Positions 47,061-59,330 of a DNA stretch of 64,000 bases are shown here, piece after piece. How positions within the stretch are numbered: position 1 is the first letter of the stretch; every line of letters starts with the position of its first letter. The notes beneath the pieces are model-generated. The model searched no databases and was not told the DNA's origin. It saw nothing but the letters and a program-made list of their open reading frames with translations. The position numbers and the translations under genes are program-made. Location: NCBI GenBank assembly GCA_910589415.1, contig OU342638.1:37483579-37547578 (forward strand). The letters are read 5' to 3'. The stretch comes from Malachius bipustulatus. Its lineage: Eukaryota; Arthropoda; Insecta; Coleoptera; Melyridae.

Positions 47061-49190
47061 ATTTTCCAACGGGAGACGCTTTGCAGGTTATTCTGTGGCT
47101 CCCTTGTTCTCTAGGGGGTCTGTAGATTTCAAAACTGGATTCTTGTTCTGTGACGGTTTTTTATTTTCTGCGGGAGTTGTTTTTTCTTTTGCTCTGTTCT
47201 CGGGCTGGGGGATGGGAGGGGGTTGGGGGATTTTAATGGTGGTGAGGCGCGTTTTTTGAATCTTTATGAGGTTTTATTGTTAGGTAAGGTATTATGTCGA
47301 GCGAGACGATCGAGTGGTTGAATTTGATATTTAATTTTAAGTTGAGAGGGAGTGCCGACGGATGAAGAATGAAAATTATTATTGGTGTCTGGTGCTGTGG
47401 TGCTGGTGCTGGTGCTGGTGCTGATGGCTGGTCTCTCTAGTCTCTCTGGATTGTTCAAGGAAATGGTTAATTTTAAAGGATCTTATTGGGATTCTTGGGT
47501 AAGTATTGTTTCCCATTTTTTAATAATAATTAAGTAATATTGCCCACTTACTGATGGGGATGGGGACTAATTATCAATAATAACAAAACCTCACCAGAAA
47601 AGCGATTTTATGTAAATAGAGACGTTTTTGACGTTAAATTGAAACGTCAAAAAATGAAGCAGCCTTTAAGGGGCTGTATATAAATGGAAAATAAAGGGAG
47701 AGGAAAAAGAAGAAGGCGTTATTATTATTAGAGTCCCTTAGAATTACGTCAGAGAAATTATTTATTTTACAATCAGGCTGGCTAGATTAGGTCCTAATAA
47801 TTTTTAAGGGTTTTTGAACGCAGCAGTTTATGTCTTCTTCTTTTTAATTTTAATATTAATGACTCGGAGACTCGGAGGGTTTATTATTGCTTGTTAATAG
47901 TCAGGCTTTTGGTCGTAGTTATTATCGGTAGAATTTTTTGGGGCTCATGATAAATCCGAGCTCAAATAAAAACGATCATGACAGGTGACAGGAAATTTCA
48001 AAGCAATTGTTCTATTGTTTTGTGACTTGTTTAAAAAGCGTTGAAAGAAACGTGTTACTGCCTAATCAAAGAGGGCCTTGGAAACGTGAAATTTGTCCTC
48101 CATAAGATGAAAAAAAAAGAAGAGTTGCTTGTTGATTTTTTTAAAAGATAATAAAGAGTGCCGTGGATTAAACCTAAAAAGTTTAGGCATCTACGTGTTA
48201 CAGCGCGCACTTTGGTGTGTGTACCTATCGTATCGGGAAGAAATTGCTAGCGCGAAAAATCAGAGGCCGTGACGAAAATTTAAGGTAAAGAAAAAGAAGT
48301 CTCCTTCCTATTATTAGATAGATAGATAGGTGCCAGGCCAGCGTTTAATGTTTAGTGTGTTATTATTTTATTATTATGTTTCATGATCGCGGCACGCCAT
48401 ATAGGTACCTAATACCCACCTATCGTTGGTAGTTTTATAAGATGCCTAATTGGGAATTAAAACAAAAGACGGATCGGGAATTAAATCGGCAGGAAACGTC
48501 AAATCAATCGTTCTTACTTTCGTGTATAGGTATTTCGTTCTGATGGTTTATAGGAAAAATGGAAAAGGAGAGAAAACGTTATCGATCAAATATGGAATAA
48601 GATAGGCGGCCTTGGAAACGGGATAATTTGAAATTTTAATCGATTTTTTTATAACTGCCGTACCTACCAAGTGGGTACCTACGCAACGCAAATGGGGGAA
48701 AATGGGAGTCATTGCTTTTATTTTATTTTATAACAAAATTAGTTTTTGATCGTTTTTCTTTAATTAATCAAAGGGTGCCTTGCATGCTTTTTATTAAAAA
48801 AGAAAAATAATAAACATTATTATTTGACAGTTTGCGCTGTGACAGTTTGTGCTGTGACAGTTTGAAGACTGTCGGGTCAAAGAGAAAAAGAAGACTCGAT
48901 TGAGGAATGTTTTGGAAATTTGAGCCAAAAAATTTTATTACAATAAAAAGAGGAAATACCTATCAAATAAAAAAATTGACACTTTCTCATTATAAGAGAA
49001 ATCAATTATTCGGACACGTCATTTTTTTAGAAAGGGGTGGAGTTAATAAACAAAAAGAAGATCAAGCAGAATTTTATAATGTTTTTTTTTGTTTATAATA
49101 ACTTTTTGTTTCCACAGCATTCTTGACTGTGTTTTTTTCCATCACTTTTTCGTTCACAAAGTTCGTCAATCGCTGTTCGAATTTTAATTT
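47061..49190. other. Gene-poor DNA, no gene seen
   Basis: Contains a (GTGCTG)n tract at about 47397-47423, (GATA) at about 48319-48330, and three close copies of GTGACAGTTTGngCT at about 48826-48866. Many TAGGTACCTACC-type short tracts. No supported gene. Confidence 0.45.
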
Positions 49191-49194
49191 TTTT

Positions 49195-50215
49195 TTCTCT
49201 ACCTGTGACAGTGGAAATGACATCCGGGTGATTTATTTTTATTTGGCTTGACTTTCGAAACGTCAAAAATATTTCAAGGCACGGCACACTCTGATCTGAA
49301 AGAAAATTTGTGACGTTTCCCGGATGAAAACGTCAATCGCTGTGCGAAGTTTAATTTTTTTTCTACCTGTGACAGTGAAAATGACATTCGGGTAATTTAT
49401 TTTTATTTGGCTTGACATTCGAAGCGTCAAAAATATTTCAAGGCACGGCACACTTTGGTCTGAAAGGAAATTTGTGACGTTTCCTGGATGAAAACGTCAA
49501 TCGCTGTTCGAATTTTAATTTTTTTTTCTCTACCTGTGACAGTGGGAATGACATTCGGGTAATTTATTTTTATTTGGCTTGACATTCGGAGCGTCGAAAA
49601 TATTTCAAGGCACGGCACACTCTGATCTGAAAGGAAATTTGTGACGTTTCCTGGATGAAAACGTCAATTGCTGTGCGAATTTTAATTTCTTATCTAACTT
49701 ATGACAGTGGAAATGACATTCGGGTGATTTATTTTTGTCTCGCTTGACATTCGAAACGTCAAAAGCATTTCAAGGCACGACGCACTTCTGAAAGGAAATT
49801 TGTGACGTTTCCTGGATGAAAACGTCAATCGCTGTTCGAATTTCACTTTTTTTTCTCACTTATGACATCCGGGTGATTTATTTTTATTTGGCTTGACATT
49901 CGGAACGTCAAAAATATTTCAAAAGGCACTCTCCGATCTGAAAGAAAATTTGTGGGAATCATCTTGTGACGCTTCCTGGATGAAAACGTCAATCGTTGTT
50001 CCATTTTTTATTGTTTATTTTTTCTGTACGAAATACTACATAGAAAGTATTGGAGACAGTAATAATATTATAAGGAGAAAAAGAAGAACTGGGTCCCTAC
50101 CTATTTATTACAATGAAAATGTCATTCGGGTAATTTTTTTTTATTTGACTTGACGTTCGGAACGTCAAAAATATTTTATTTTAAGGAACGGCACACTCTG
50201 ATCTGAAAGACAATT
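49195..50215. repeat. Tandem array of about 165-bp units with CGTCAA hairpins
   Basis: The block TTATTTGGCTTGAC recurs at 49245, 49409, 49576, 49741, 49890 and a variant at 50147 (steps 164, 167, 165, 149, 257). Each unit carries two short inverted pairs: TTGAC...GTCAA around CATTCGGAAC, and TGACGTTTCCTGGATGAAAACGTCA-like sequence. Minus-strand frames (starting MPCLEIF) repeat with the unit and are not genes. Confidence 0.9.
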
Positions 50216-51108
50216 ATTTCGGGATGGTTCATTTTGTGAATTAAATCAAAAGACGTGCGATTTTTTTTACCCGGAGACGCTATTATCGTTTTTTTCTTTT
50301 TTTTTCCTTTTTTTGTGTTTTCTTTGAATTAAAATAAAAAGAAAAAATTTCTATACCTATGACGAGAGAATTGAAATTTATTTATAAAAGAAACGTAAAA
50401 TTACAGTACCTATTAAATGTCAAAAAAGTCACAAAATGTCAAATCAAGCTGTATTTTTTAGTTTTTCTTTTAGGTAGGTAGGTATTATAATGGTAGATTA
50501 GGTACCTATTTAAATATTCAAGATTAAGATGATTGATAACAAAAAATAAGAAGAATCCAATGATAGTTTTGACAATTAAGGTATATTAGAGAATCATGAT
50601 GAGAATTTTCAAAAAGAAAGAAGAAGAAGAAAGAATCTTAAGTATTTCATAGCATTCTTTGATGATGATCGAACATATGATTGCCCATATATTTTTGACA
50701 TGAACGTTATGAAAGAAGAAACCTATGTCAAATCGTTTGGTCTTCTTTTTCTTTTTCAAAAATCATTATTAAAGTCTTTTTTAAGGTACCTAATTAACTT
50801 TATCCCGACGAGACTTCATCTCTTTATTTTTATTTATTTATTTTTTATTTATAAATGTTAATAAAAATATAAATCGTAGCAAAATTATTTCTCTAATGGC
50901 CTTTGCATACTTGTGCATTTAGCCAGGTATATTCTTCTTGATCGCTTTGGTTGATGGGAAAGTTCTTTTCCATTTATCTATACCCGAGTCTATACCTAAT
51001 AGAGAAAAAATAAGACAAACGATTGATTTCTAATTCTTCTTTTTTGATTAAAAGATTTTTAGCTTGCTCTTTATTTTTACTAGCTGTAAGTGGGTACTTT
51101 TAAGCTAT
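50216..51108. other. AT-rich DNA with polypurine/polypyrimidine tracts, no gene seen
   Basis: Repeated CTTCTTCTTTTT / GAAGAAGAAAG tracts and TAGGTAGGTA runs. No supported reading frame. Confidence 0.4.
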
Positions 51109-51111
51109 TTA

Positions 51112-51260
51112 TGCCCGTATTCACAAACGATAATTTCCTAAATAATTACGTAATCAAATATCCCCATCTCATTCTATTGCAAAAAAACTGCATATCTTCA
51201 TCTCACTCATTTAATTAATTACGTAAGTATTTAGGAAATTATCGTTTGTGAATACGGGCA
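51112..51260. mobile_element. 149-bp MITE, PIF/Harbinger-like, TTA target duplication
   Basis: Arms of about 43 bp beginning TGCCCGTATTCACAAACG (51112) and ending CGTTTGTGAATACGGGCA (51260) differ at about one position. TTA is duplicated at 51109-51111 and 51261-51263. A 3-bp TWA target is characteristic of PIF/Harbinger elements. The near-perfect arms suggest recent insertion. Confidence 0.9.
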
Positions 51261-51263
51261 TTA

Positions 51264-52500
51264 GTGTCATATAGGTAGATGAACCCTATAATTATCCCTA
51301 ACACATGTCAAATTTTGAAATAAATAGGTAAATAAGTCAACAAGTCTTCTTCTTTTTATTTTTCTTGCTGTGAGGTATTATAGGGTATAGGTAAATACTT
51401 GACTTGGATTATGATGACTCAAAATTTAGAGGTTATGGTCAATTATTTGGGCCGTTGTATCCAACAAACGATCGATGAAAGTATAAGTTAAGAATGTATA
51501 TTATACCTAATACAATTATTATTATTATTGTATGAAACGTAATAAACGAAGCAAAAAGAAACGATTAATTTTGACGTTTCCTGTTGTACCTACTCGGGTA
51601 ATAAAAGCAATCGTTCTTTTTTTGTTTAAATTAGTTTATAGAAACAAAACAAGCCGCGTCATAATGTTCGAGTATAATCAGACCAAGTGCGTCGTCATTA
51701 TTGTAATAACAAATATTTATTTCATTATTTTTATAATATTATGGAATAATGGAATACCTAAGATGGTCTTCTTATTCGTTTGATGGCCTGATTTCTTCTT
51801 CTTCTTTTTTTATCTAGATACACTTATTTTTCCCTCATCATCAGCTCTCACACTCTGAACTCGCTCGGGAAAAAGCCGCATATGTAGCAGGATCAATAAG
51901 AAGGAAAACGCACTTAAAAAATTCAGAGTCGTTATTATTCTTCTTTTTATTTTATTTCATTAAAACCTCTTTTTTAACTTCAAAATATTTTATTGTAAAA
52001 TAAAAATGTCTCCTAATCCATAGGTATAAGAAGAGTATACAATAAGAAATTTAAATTCTTCTTATTCCGTGTTCTAGTGTTTATGGCCTTTAGCTTTTAC
52101 CAGATATTTAGGCAGGAGAAATTTAACTTGAATTTTTTCGTGCGGTGAGAGTCTTCTAGCTTTATTCTTTTTGTTTTTATGAACACTATATTAAACTCAT
52201 TCAAAGCTTTCTCACGATTCACTTATTCAGGGTTGTTTTTTTGACCCTGAATCATTCCTCTTTCTGCCACAATCAAAAGGCCTAAAATATTGAATTCAAA
52301 AATTTATAAAAAAGAGTTAATTTGACGTTTATTTTAATGTGATGATTGTTTTTTTTTTTATTATTTTTTTTTTTTATTTTTTTTTTATACAACGACTCTT
52401 TTTCTTTTTATATTAAATCATCCTTGACATTGTCAAAACTTTGATCGACTTGGATTTCTTAAATAGCTTAAGAAGCTAAAAGCCAAAAACCTAAAGAAGA
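51264..52500. other. AT-rich DNA, no gene seen
   Basis: Poly-T and CTTCTTCTT tracts, a run of T-rich sequence at about 52335-52390. No supported reading frame. Confidence 0.4.
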
Positions 52501-53170
52501 AGAAGAATACTGGGTCCAAAATAATGGGAAAAAATCGTTTTTTGATTTAATTCACATCGTAGAAAAAACCGATCAGAGTATGCCACGAGTGAAATTATTA
52601 TTTTGACGTCTCAACGATGAGAAAACGTCAAATTCATATACAATGGCTCTTCTTCTTTTTATTGTTACATCGTCATTGTCGAATTGTCAAAACATTTCTC
52701 CACTTAGCTTCTGCTTTTTTCTATAGGTATCCGCAACCAAAAAATAATGGACACCAAAATTTATAAAAAAAAAATTATTTGACATTTCTTTTCAATAAAA
52801 GTCTTGATCGTCTTTTGATTTAATTCGCGTCGATCGTAAAGAAAAATTGATCGGAGTGTGCTATGCGTTCAATTATTTTGACGTCTCGAGAAAACGTCAA
52901 AATCGTGCAATAATGACTGTTCTCTTTTTTTTTATTCCCATTGACATTGTCCAATTGTCAAAACTTTCATCCCTTTGACTTTTTCTTTTTTCTATGCGCA
53001 ATTAAAAAATAATGGACACCAAAATTTATAAAAAAAATTGATTTGACATTTTTTCTCTCAAGTCATGATCGTCTTTTGCTTTAATTCGTGAACAATTTTT
53101 CGAAAAAAAAAAGTCAGAGTGATAATTATTTTGACGTTTCTATAGAAAATATCAAATTCAAGCAATTTTT
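52500..53170. repeat. About three copies of a 250-280 bp unit related to the 49-kb array
   Basis: The sequence GATCAGAGTATGCCACG...TTATTTTGACGTCTC recurs near 52570, 52850 and 53113, each followed by a hairpin of the TGACGTCT...GAAAACGTCA type and ACACCAAAATTTATAAAAA. The GATCAGAGTGTGCC and TTTTGACG blocks correspond to those of the 49-kb array in reverse orientation. Confidence 0.7.
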
Positions 53171-54480
53171 TTGAAGTCTAAAATATTGAAAGAAAAAAAA
53201 ACAATTGACAATAAAAACCATCTTGATTCATTTGTTTTGTTATTAGAACGCATGCGCTACTTTATTAATGTCAAATTTATGACACCCACCCTTCTTCTTT
53301 TTCTTTTTCTTTCTCTTAGGTATGAATAATTAATTAATTCATCCTAATGAGCGTCTTTAAATAAAAAAGAAAACTGACATCTCTTGTCATAAATATACTG
53401 ACAACTATATCATTGATTCTTCTTTTTATAATTAACACAACTTTTAGGCCTTTTTTTGCAATAAAGGAAAAGAAAAATGACAGAGCTAGAAAGTTTCTTA
53501 AATCAACAATGACAAACCGCCATAAATTACCCATAACCAAGCCATAGAAATAGAAGAAGAAGAAGAAATTACCCATAACAAAAAACCTCCATTATTGTTC
53601 CAATAAGTGCAACTATGACTCACCCCGGGGGTCCCGTGTTTCATCTCTATTCTATTGTAGAGCCGACCCGACATTCCTATCCCGCGGCCGCATTATTCTA
53701 GCTTCCCCATTGGACACGATTCTTCTATAATGGTTCTATGATTTAAAAATGGCGTCTCACGCATTCAAACAATAACCACACATGCAGCCCCCTTTTCAAA
53801 CTATTCTTCTTTTTCTTTGTCTTCTTTATTTATTCCCACCCTCTATCTCGTTCCTTTTTGTTTTTCAATAGCAGGATTAATTTTTTCCCCATATCACGGT
53901 TACGCAAAAAATCCGTTTCGGGGAGAAAGGGTGAACAGTCGGCAACACCGGCGCCAGACAAGTGAGCGTCGGTGGCATTGACACTGAGTCTAGGAAGGCC
54001 GTGAGTGCACCCGGCGCACTTTACCTGTTATCGATCCACCCCCCTCAACTCCTTCATCCCTCCCGAGAGCTTTCAAAGGTATTACGTAAATCCATCCAGA
54101 TAACAATTTATATACCTATAGGTAGGTAAAAGAGAGACGTTACATTCGTTCGTAGATAATTGACATCACCCTCCCTCTTTCCCCCTATAAGGGGGAAAGG
54201 GGGAGGTTATATAACTCCCTCATCATGGGAGGTATTATATATGAAGTCTCAAGTTCGGCTCTTAATTACCTAGTGGATGTATATAAATTATTATTTCCTG
54301 ATGTAAACGTAGAATTCTTCAACCAGAACCGGAGTTACGAGACGATGAATGCCATGGCACTTCATAGTTATTTGCTCGCTTTCACCCTTCTACATATTAT
54401 TATTATTAGAAAGGTACCTACATTAGACAACATTACAACATTAGAGGAACGGAATTAAAGAGTATAGTCGATTTCTCGTA
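53171..54480. other. Gene-poor DNA with GC-rich island 2
   Basis: About 53620-54070 is GC-richer (CACCCCGGGGGTCCCG, CCCGCGGCCGC, CACCGGCGCCAGAC). A 77-codon frame at 54225-54458 has no recognised domain. No gene can be supported. Confidence 0.4.
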
Positions 54481-56485
54481 AGAAGGGTGTAAGGGCGCTT
54501 CATAGTAACGATGAAGTGCCAAGGAAGATTCGATTGTAGCGTCGCATGCATGCGCTTCATCATGATATTAGAAAGATTAAAGCTTTCATACCTACCTAGA
54601 ATAGGTTAAAGTAAAGAAGCAAAATGAAGCGCTTCATAGTATACCGTATAGGTAGATGAAGTGCAAGAAGCAATTGGTGTGATGGGAAAAGGTTTTACCT
54701 ACACCCCAAGCGACTATTCCATCAAGAACCCTTTTCGCCATTCCCGCGCATAAATCTCACGTGGATACTTTGTCGAAATGGGGCGCTTCATAGAGAGACG
54801 AAGCGCATGCACAGGTGGACTGCTGCTGCAGCGCAATCGTTTCATGCTGGGACTAGAAATACTAAGGCAAGCTTCAAATAAGTGATGGGTGAAGGTAAAA
54901 ATGGATAGGCGAACTTGGGCGCTTCATAGATAGATGCAAGTTGCTGCAGCGCAACCGTTTCGAATAATGTCGTTAAAAAGCATAAATTTTTAAAGAAGTA
55001 TAGGTAAAAGATTTCAAAAATTTAAATCGGGCGCTTCATAGATAAATGAAGTGCAAGCTGAGTTTGATTGTCACAACGCAAGTGCTTCATGATGCCGCTA
55101 TAATTGACTAAATTGTCAAATAAGTGAAAATATAAAAGTAAAGAAAATGTAATTTGTCTAATTTGGGCGCTTCATAGATAGATGTGATAGATGAAGCGCA
55201 CGTTGCCGCAGCGCAAGCGCCTTTATAAAAAGCCTAAATTTTCAAACAAGTGTAGGTAAACGATTTCAAAAATTTAAATCGGGCGCTTCATAGATAAATG
55301 AAGTGCAAGTTGAGCTTGACTGCTGCAACGCAAGTGATGCTTTGTGAAACCATGAAGATCATAGCTTCACTAAGGAAAGGTAAAAAAGCTAAAACTAGCG
55401 CTTCATAGATAGATGAAGCGCAAGCAAAATAATATGATTGCCGCAAATCAAGCGTTTTACGATGAGATCAAATTGACTAAAACAAGCTTCAAAAGATGTG
55501 GAAGGGAAAAAATAAAAAGCCAAATTGGGCGCTTCATAAAATAAATTAAGCGTGAGTTGCTGCAGCGCAATCGCTTCATGGTACCGCTAAATATGACTAA
55601 ACTGTCAGATAAGTGAAAGGTAAAACAAGTAGAAAAAATTGAATTTGAGCGCTTCATAGATAGATGAAAGTTATGAAGCGCAATGCAAATATGATTGCAG
55701 CAGCGGAAGCTCTTTATGATGGGACCGGAAAAATAAAATTCGCCATAAGTTCTTATAAAAAAAGTAAAAATTCTAAATTAGGCGCTTCATAGAATTGAAG
55801 CGCGAGTTGCTGCAGCGCAATAGCTTCATGGTGCCACTAAATATGACTAAATTGTGCGGGATAAGTAAAGGAAAAAAAGTAAAAAAAATTGAATTTGAGC
55901 GCTTCATAGATGGATGAGGGCTATGAAGCGCAATGCAAATATAATTGCAGCAGCGGAAGCTCTGTATGATGGGATTGGAAAAATTAAATTCCTCATACTT
56001 AAGTTCTTATAAAAAAGTTAAAAATCTAAGTTGGGCGCTTCATAGATTAGCTGAAGCGCAAGTTTCTGGAGAGCAAGCGCTTCTTGGTGCCGCTAAAATT
56101 GACTAAATTGTCAGATGAGTGAAGGTAAAAAAGTAAAAAAAAATGAATTTGGGCGCTTCATAGATAGATGAGGACTATGAAGCGCAATACAAATATGATT
56201 GCAGCAGCGGAAGCTCTTTATGATGGAACTGGAAAAATAAAATTCGCCATAAGTTCTTATAAAAAAATTGAAAATCGAAATTGGGCGCTTCATAGTTTAG
56301 ATGAAGCGCGAGTTGCTGCAGGGCAACGCTTCTTGGTGCCGCTACAATTGACTAAATTGTCAAATAAGTGAAGGTAAAAAAAATAAACAAATCGAATTTG
56401 GGCGCTTCATAGATAGATGAAGGCGATGAAGCGCAAGCACAATATGATTGCTACATGCAGCAGCAGCGCTTCATGATGAGATTAG
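54480..56485. repeat. Array of about sixteen units with a GCGCTTCAT...ATGAAGCGC hairpin
   Basis: GCGCTTCATAGATA and its partner ATGAAGCGCAAG mark each unit; starts include about 54495, 54629, 54781, 54920, 55030, 55166, 55282, 55399, then 55529, 55649, 55782, 55899, 56035, 56153, 56285 and 56402. From 55529 two unit types alternate: one with GTTGCTGCAGCGCAA and GGTGCCGCTAAA, the other with GATTGCAGCAGCGGAAGCTC and GATGGGA, giving a dimer period of about 250 bp. No protein-coding content. Confidence 0.93.
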
Positions 56486-57575
56486 AAAGACTAAAGCAAC
56501 CTTCAGAGTTTGATGTGTAAATATAAAAAAGTTCTTCTTCTTCGTTTTTTGTGTTTATGGCCTTTAGCTTCCACGAGCTATTTAGCCAGGATTAAAACGT
56601 TTAAACGCCTGAATTCTTTATTAGCAGATAATTTATTTTTTTAACCGTTAAATAAGAATTAAAAACAAGAATTTTGTCGCCAGAATTTTTCCGCCCTTGG
56701 ATTAATTACCCCCCGCGTTCAACAACAATAATTATTATTTCCATATCATAGTCGAATTTCAAAAACCACGTTTTAAATGACACTTGAAACGCCATAAATA
56801 GTAATAAGGTTGTCTAGACAAACAACCAGACGCGGTCGGTCATCCACCGGCCCCCTCCTCTCGTCTATCGCCCTCCAACCCCCCGGCTAGATACCGCGTT
56901 TGCGATCTATTTCTCCTGATACTTTCCTCTCCTCCCCGCCACTCTTATCCACCGTCTGGAATGGATAGATTCTCCCGGGCGTTGTTGACAGATTCGCATA
57001 TGCAGACTCTTCTATTATTCGATATCAAGTTTTTCCCTATAAATTGTGTAGGTACTTTTGAGTCGCTATTTTGACATTTCGTAAGGCAGACGTTTTGATT
57101 GGGTTGAATTACTTGAATTTAAATTATAAGTAATGAATGTTGTCGGACTTGCATTTTGTACGAATTGATTCGATGAAAAACGGCTTGGCAACAGCGGTGA
57201 GTTCGCTCGCTTTCGATCCGGGTGTCTGACGTGCACTCTCCGCTCCCCGCCCCTGCGCTCCGCTAACCCCTTGCAGTGCAAGTACCGCCAAAACACAGCC
57301 AACTATGCTCTCCACGATGCACCGGCACCGGAACTTTTGGGACGTTGCCGCGTCTCCTTCAAACTCCCTAAACTTGTTTCTTGGCAATTTATTTCCCAAT
57401 TACTGTAAAATTTAAATTTAAAAAAGAATTGCTTGGGGAAATAGCGTGTCAACTAGAAAAAAATGGGATAAATAAATCAATCTTTTTTTTAGAATGAAAA
57501 AAAAACAGCAAAATTGCTATTAACTTTGATTACGCGGAAATGTTGCGCTTTTTATAACAGAAAATGCATCAAACT
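56486..57575. other. Gene-poor DNA with GC-rich island 3
   Basis: GC-rich patches at about 56825-57000 and 57180-57370 (GCTCCCCGCCCCTGCGCTCCG, ATGCACCGGCACCGGAAC). Frames open on the minus strand here have no recognised features. Confidence 0.35.
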
Positions 57576-57975
57576 TCTTTATTTCAAATGAAACACCCTG
57601 TATATTATTACATTTTCTGATTCGTCAGACAATTCTAGTCTGACTTGATATGTCGCATCATAGGCCGTGAAGTGATTACTTTTAGAGTCATTCTCGCTGA
57701 AACATTCTCATTTCCTTTTCGAAGATAACTTGACAACGCAGCAATTGAACGTAAAAAATATAAATAAAATTAAATTTAAAATTTTCCAAAATATGAACAA
57801 ATATTTCGGTAAGAAAATTTAGATTATAAGACAAAAAATCGCAGTAAACTTCGTTATTTTATATATGACACCCTGTATATTATTATATTTTCGGATTACT
57901 CAGACAATTCTAGCCTGATTTATTTGATATGTCGCATCATAGGCCGTAAAGTGATACTTTTCAAGTTTGATCGCT
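57575..57975 (-). repeat. Two reversed units of the ACAGGGTGT satellite
   Basis: ACACCCTGTATATTATTA at about 57592 and 57871 is each followed by CAATTCTAG and GTCGCATCATAGGCCGT, the reverse complement of the unit in the 60.5-62.2 kb array. Spacing is about 280 bp. Confidence 0.8.
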
Positions 57976-58400
57976 TCAATTTTTCCACATTTACTCCGAG
58001 ATTATCTTTTATTTAAATAAAAAATACTTATAGAGAGTAAATTTATAACTTGGCAACACTGCGTTTGTAAATAAGGGATAAGAAGAGGCAAAATTAAAAA
58101 CTGGGGAGCATAAGGAACAAGTGAGCTTTGGAGATGGGGAACTTGGCAACCCAGCAAGAGAGAGCGTTATCGTAAAAATTGCGAATAAATGGCGCATGTA
58201 AAAAAAAACAACAACTTGGCAACGTTACAATTTCATAAAGCATCAGGGAAACTTTCTCATGGTATTGGTAACCTTGACAGTTGATCTGATATAACCGTCT
58301 AATACAGGCTGTTTTCTCTTGACTTTTTTTCATTATTGATTGATATGGCAACATCGTAAAATCATATACAGGATGTTCCTAATTCTAATTCCATTAACAA
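57976..58400. other. AT-rich DNA, no gene seen
   Basis: Repeated AACTTGGCAAC words and, near 58372, ACAGGATGTTCC, a degraded end of the neighbouring satellite. No gene supported. Confidence 0.4.
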
Positions 58401-58990
58401 TTAACATTAACACCACTTTTCGTCGAACATCCTGTAGATAACTCGAGTAGGTAATTCGAGTAACCGTCCACAGCAGATTCGCAAATCGCGAGATCCTTTC
58501 TCTTCTCCGGCCGACATCGACATCACCCTCTCCCGTCGGCCTCGCTCGTCCGTCGCGGAATCGGCGGAATGAATCCGTTCCATGGTAACTGGAGAGCAAC
58601 AATCGCCATGACAATGCCGGGCCGGCTTGGCAACAGAGCGACGTCTGGGCCGACATGTCTGGGTCGATAACCTCCTGGTGGAGATTTCGCCAAGATTGTT
58701 GCTCTCTCGTTGTCCGTCGTGTAGAACCAGAACCAGAACCAGAACGTCGCGTTGAGACCACTCGGAAGAAGAATTGGCGGCCTCGTCGGGGCTGGCAGCG
58801 GCTGCAGCACCAGCACCAGCATCCCTACCAGTAGCGGCAGTTTTTCCTTCGCCGGAGATCCGGCAACGCCGGAAAGTTTTTGGAGCAAGGACTCCTAGGC
58901 TAGGACGTGCGTTATTGTTGTTGCTGCCGTTATGCAATTGGGGTCGGGGGTGGGGGCGGGTGTGGAGGTGAGATGTGACGGGAGAGCGAG
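58401..58990. other. GC-rich island 4
   Basis: About 590 bp of GC-rich sequence with CAG/ACC-rich simple repeats (AACCAGAACCAGAACCAGAA near 58728; GCAGCACCAGCACCAGCA near 58803). Three minus-strand frames are open at once, as expected from composition; none has a recognised domain. Possible promoter or untranslated exon. Confidence 0.4.
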
Positions 58991-59330
58991 GTGGATGATT
59001 GTTGATGTTTGATGTTTGTTCGTTCGTTTGTTTGCTTGTTTTTACCTTCGGCTCGGCGAATGGGTCTGCTTTTTTAGATCTCTTTTAATTTATTTTGCCG
59101 TAATAAGGCGCGATTTTTATTCACCTGCTTTTGGATTTGAACGAAGTACCTACATACTTTTAGCTCTCGTAATTAGTTAGAGAGAGACAGAAAAAGAAGA
59201 GTTTTCTTTCGATATCTACGCTACAATTCTGAAGTACGCTTTTATTTTAGCAGATTTATTAAAATATGACGCTCTCGCATCTCTCACAGTTCTGATTTTA
59301 TGAAAAATAGGATGAAACTTCGTTATTTCA

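Noticed and set aside
49093..49618. Series of 60-residue minus-strand frames starting MPCLEIF
   Set aside because: Periodic translation of the 165-bp satellite.
54225..54458. 77-codon frame starting MGGIIYEVSS
   Set aside because: No domain, no splice sites and AT-rich ordinary composition; judged chance.
54480..56485. CRISPR-like spaced palindromes
   Set aside because: Repeat and spacer are both repeated, unit lengths vary, and the setting is insect DNA; this is a satellite.
58333..58937. Three overlapping minus-strand frames in GC-rich DNA
   Set aside because: Several frames are open at once because of high GC; no domain recognised and no splice structure.
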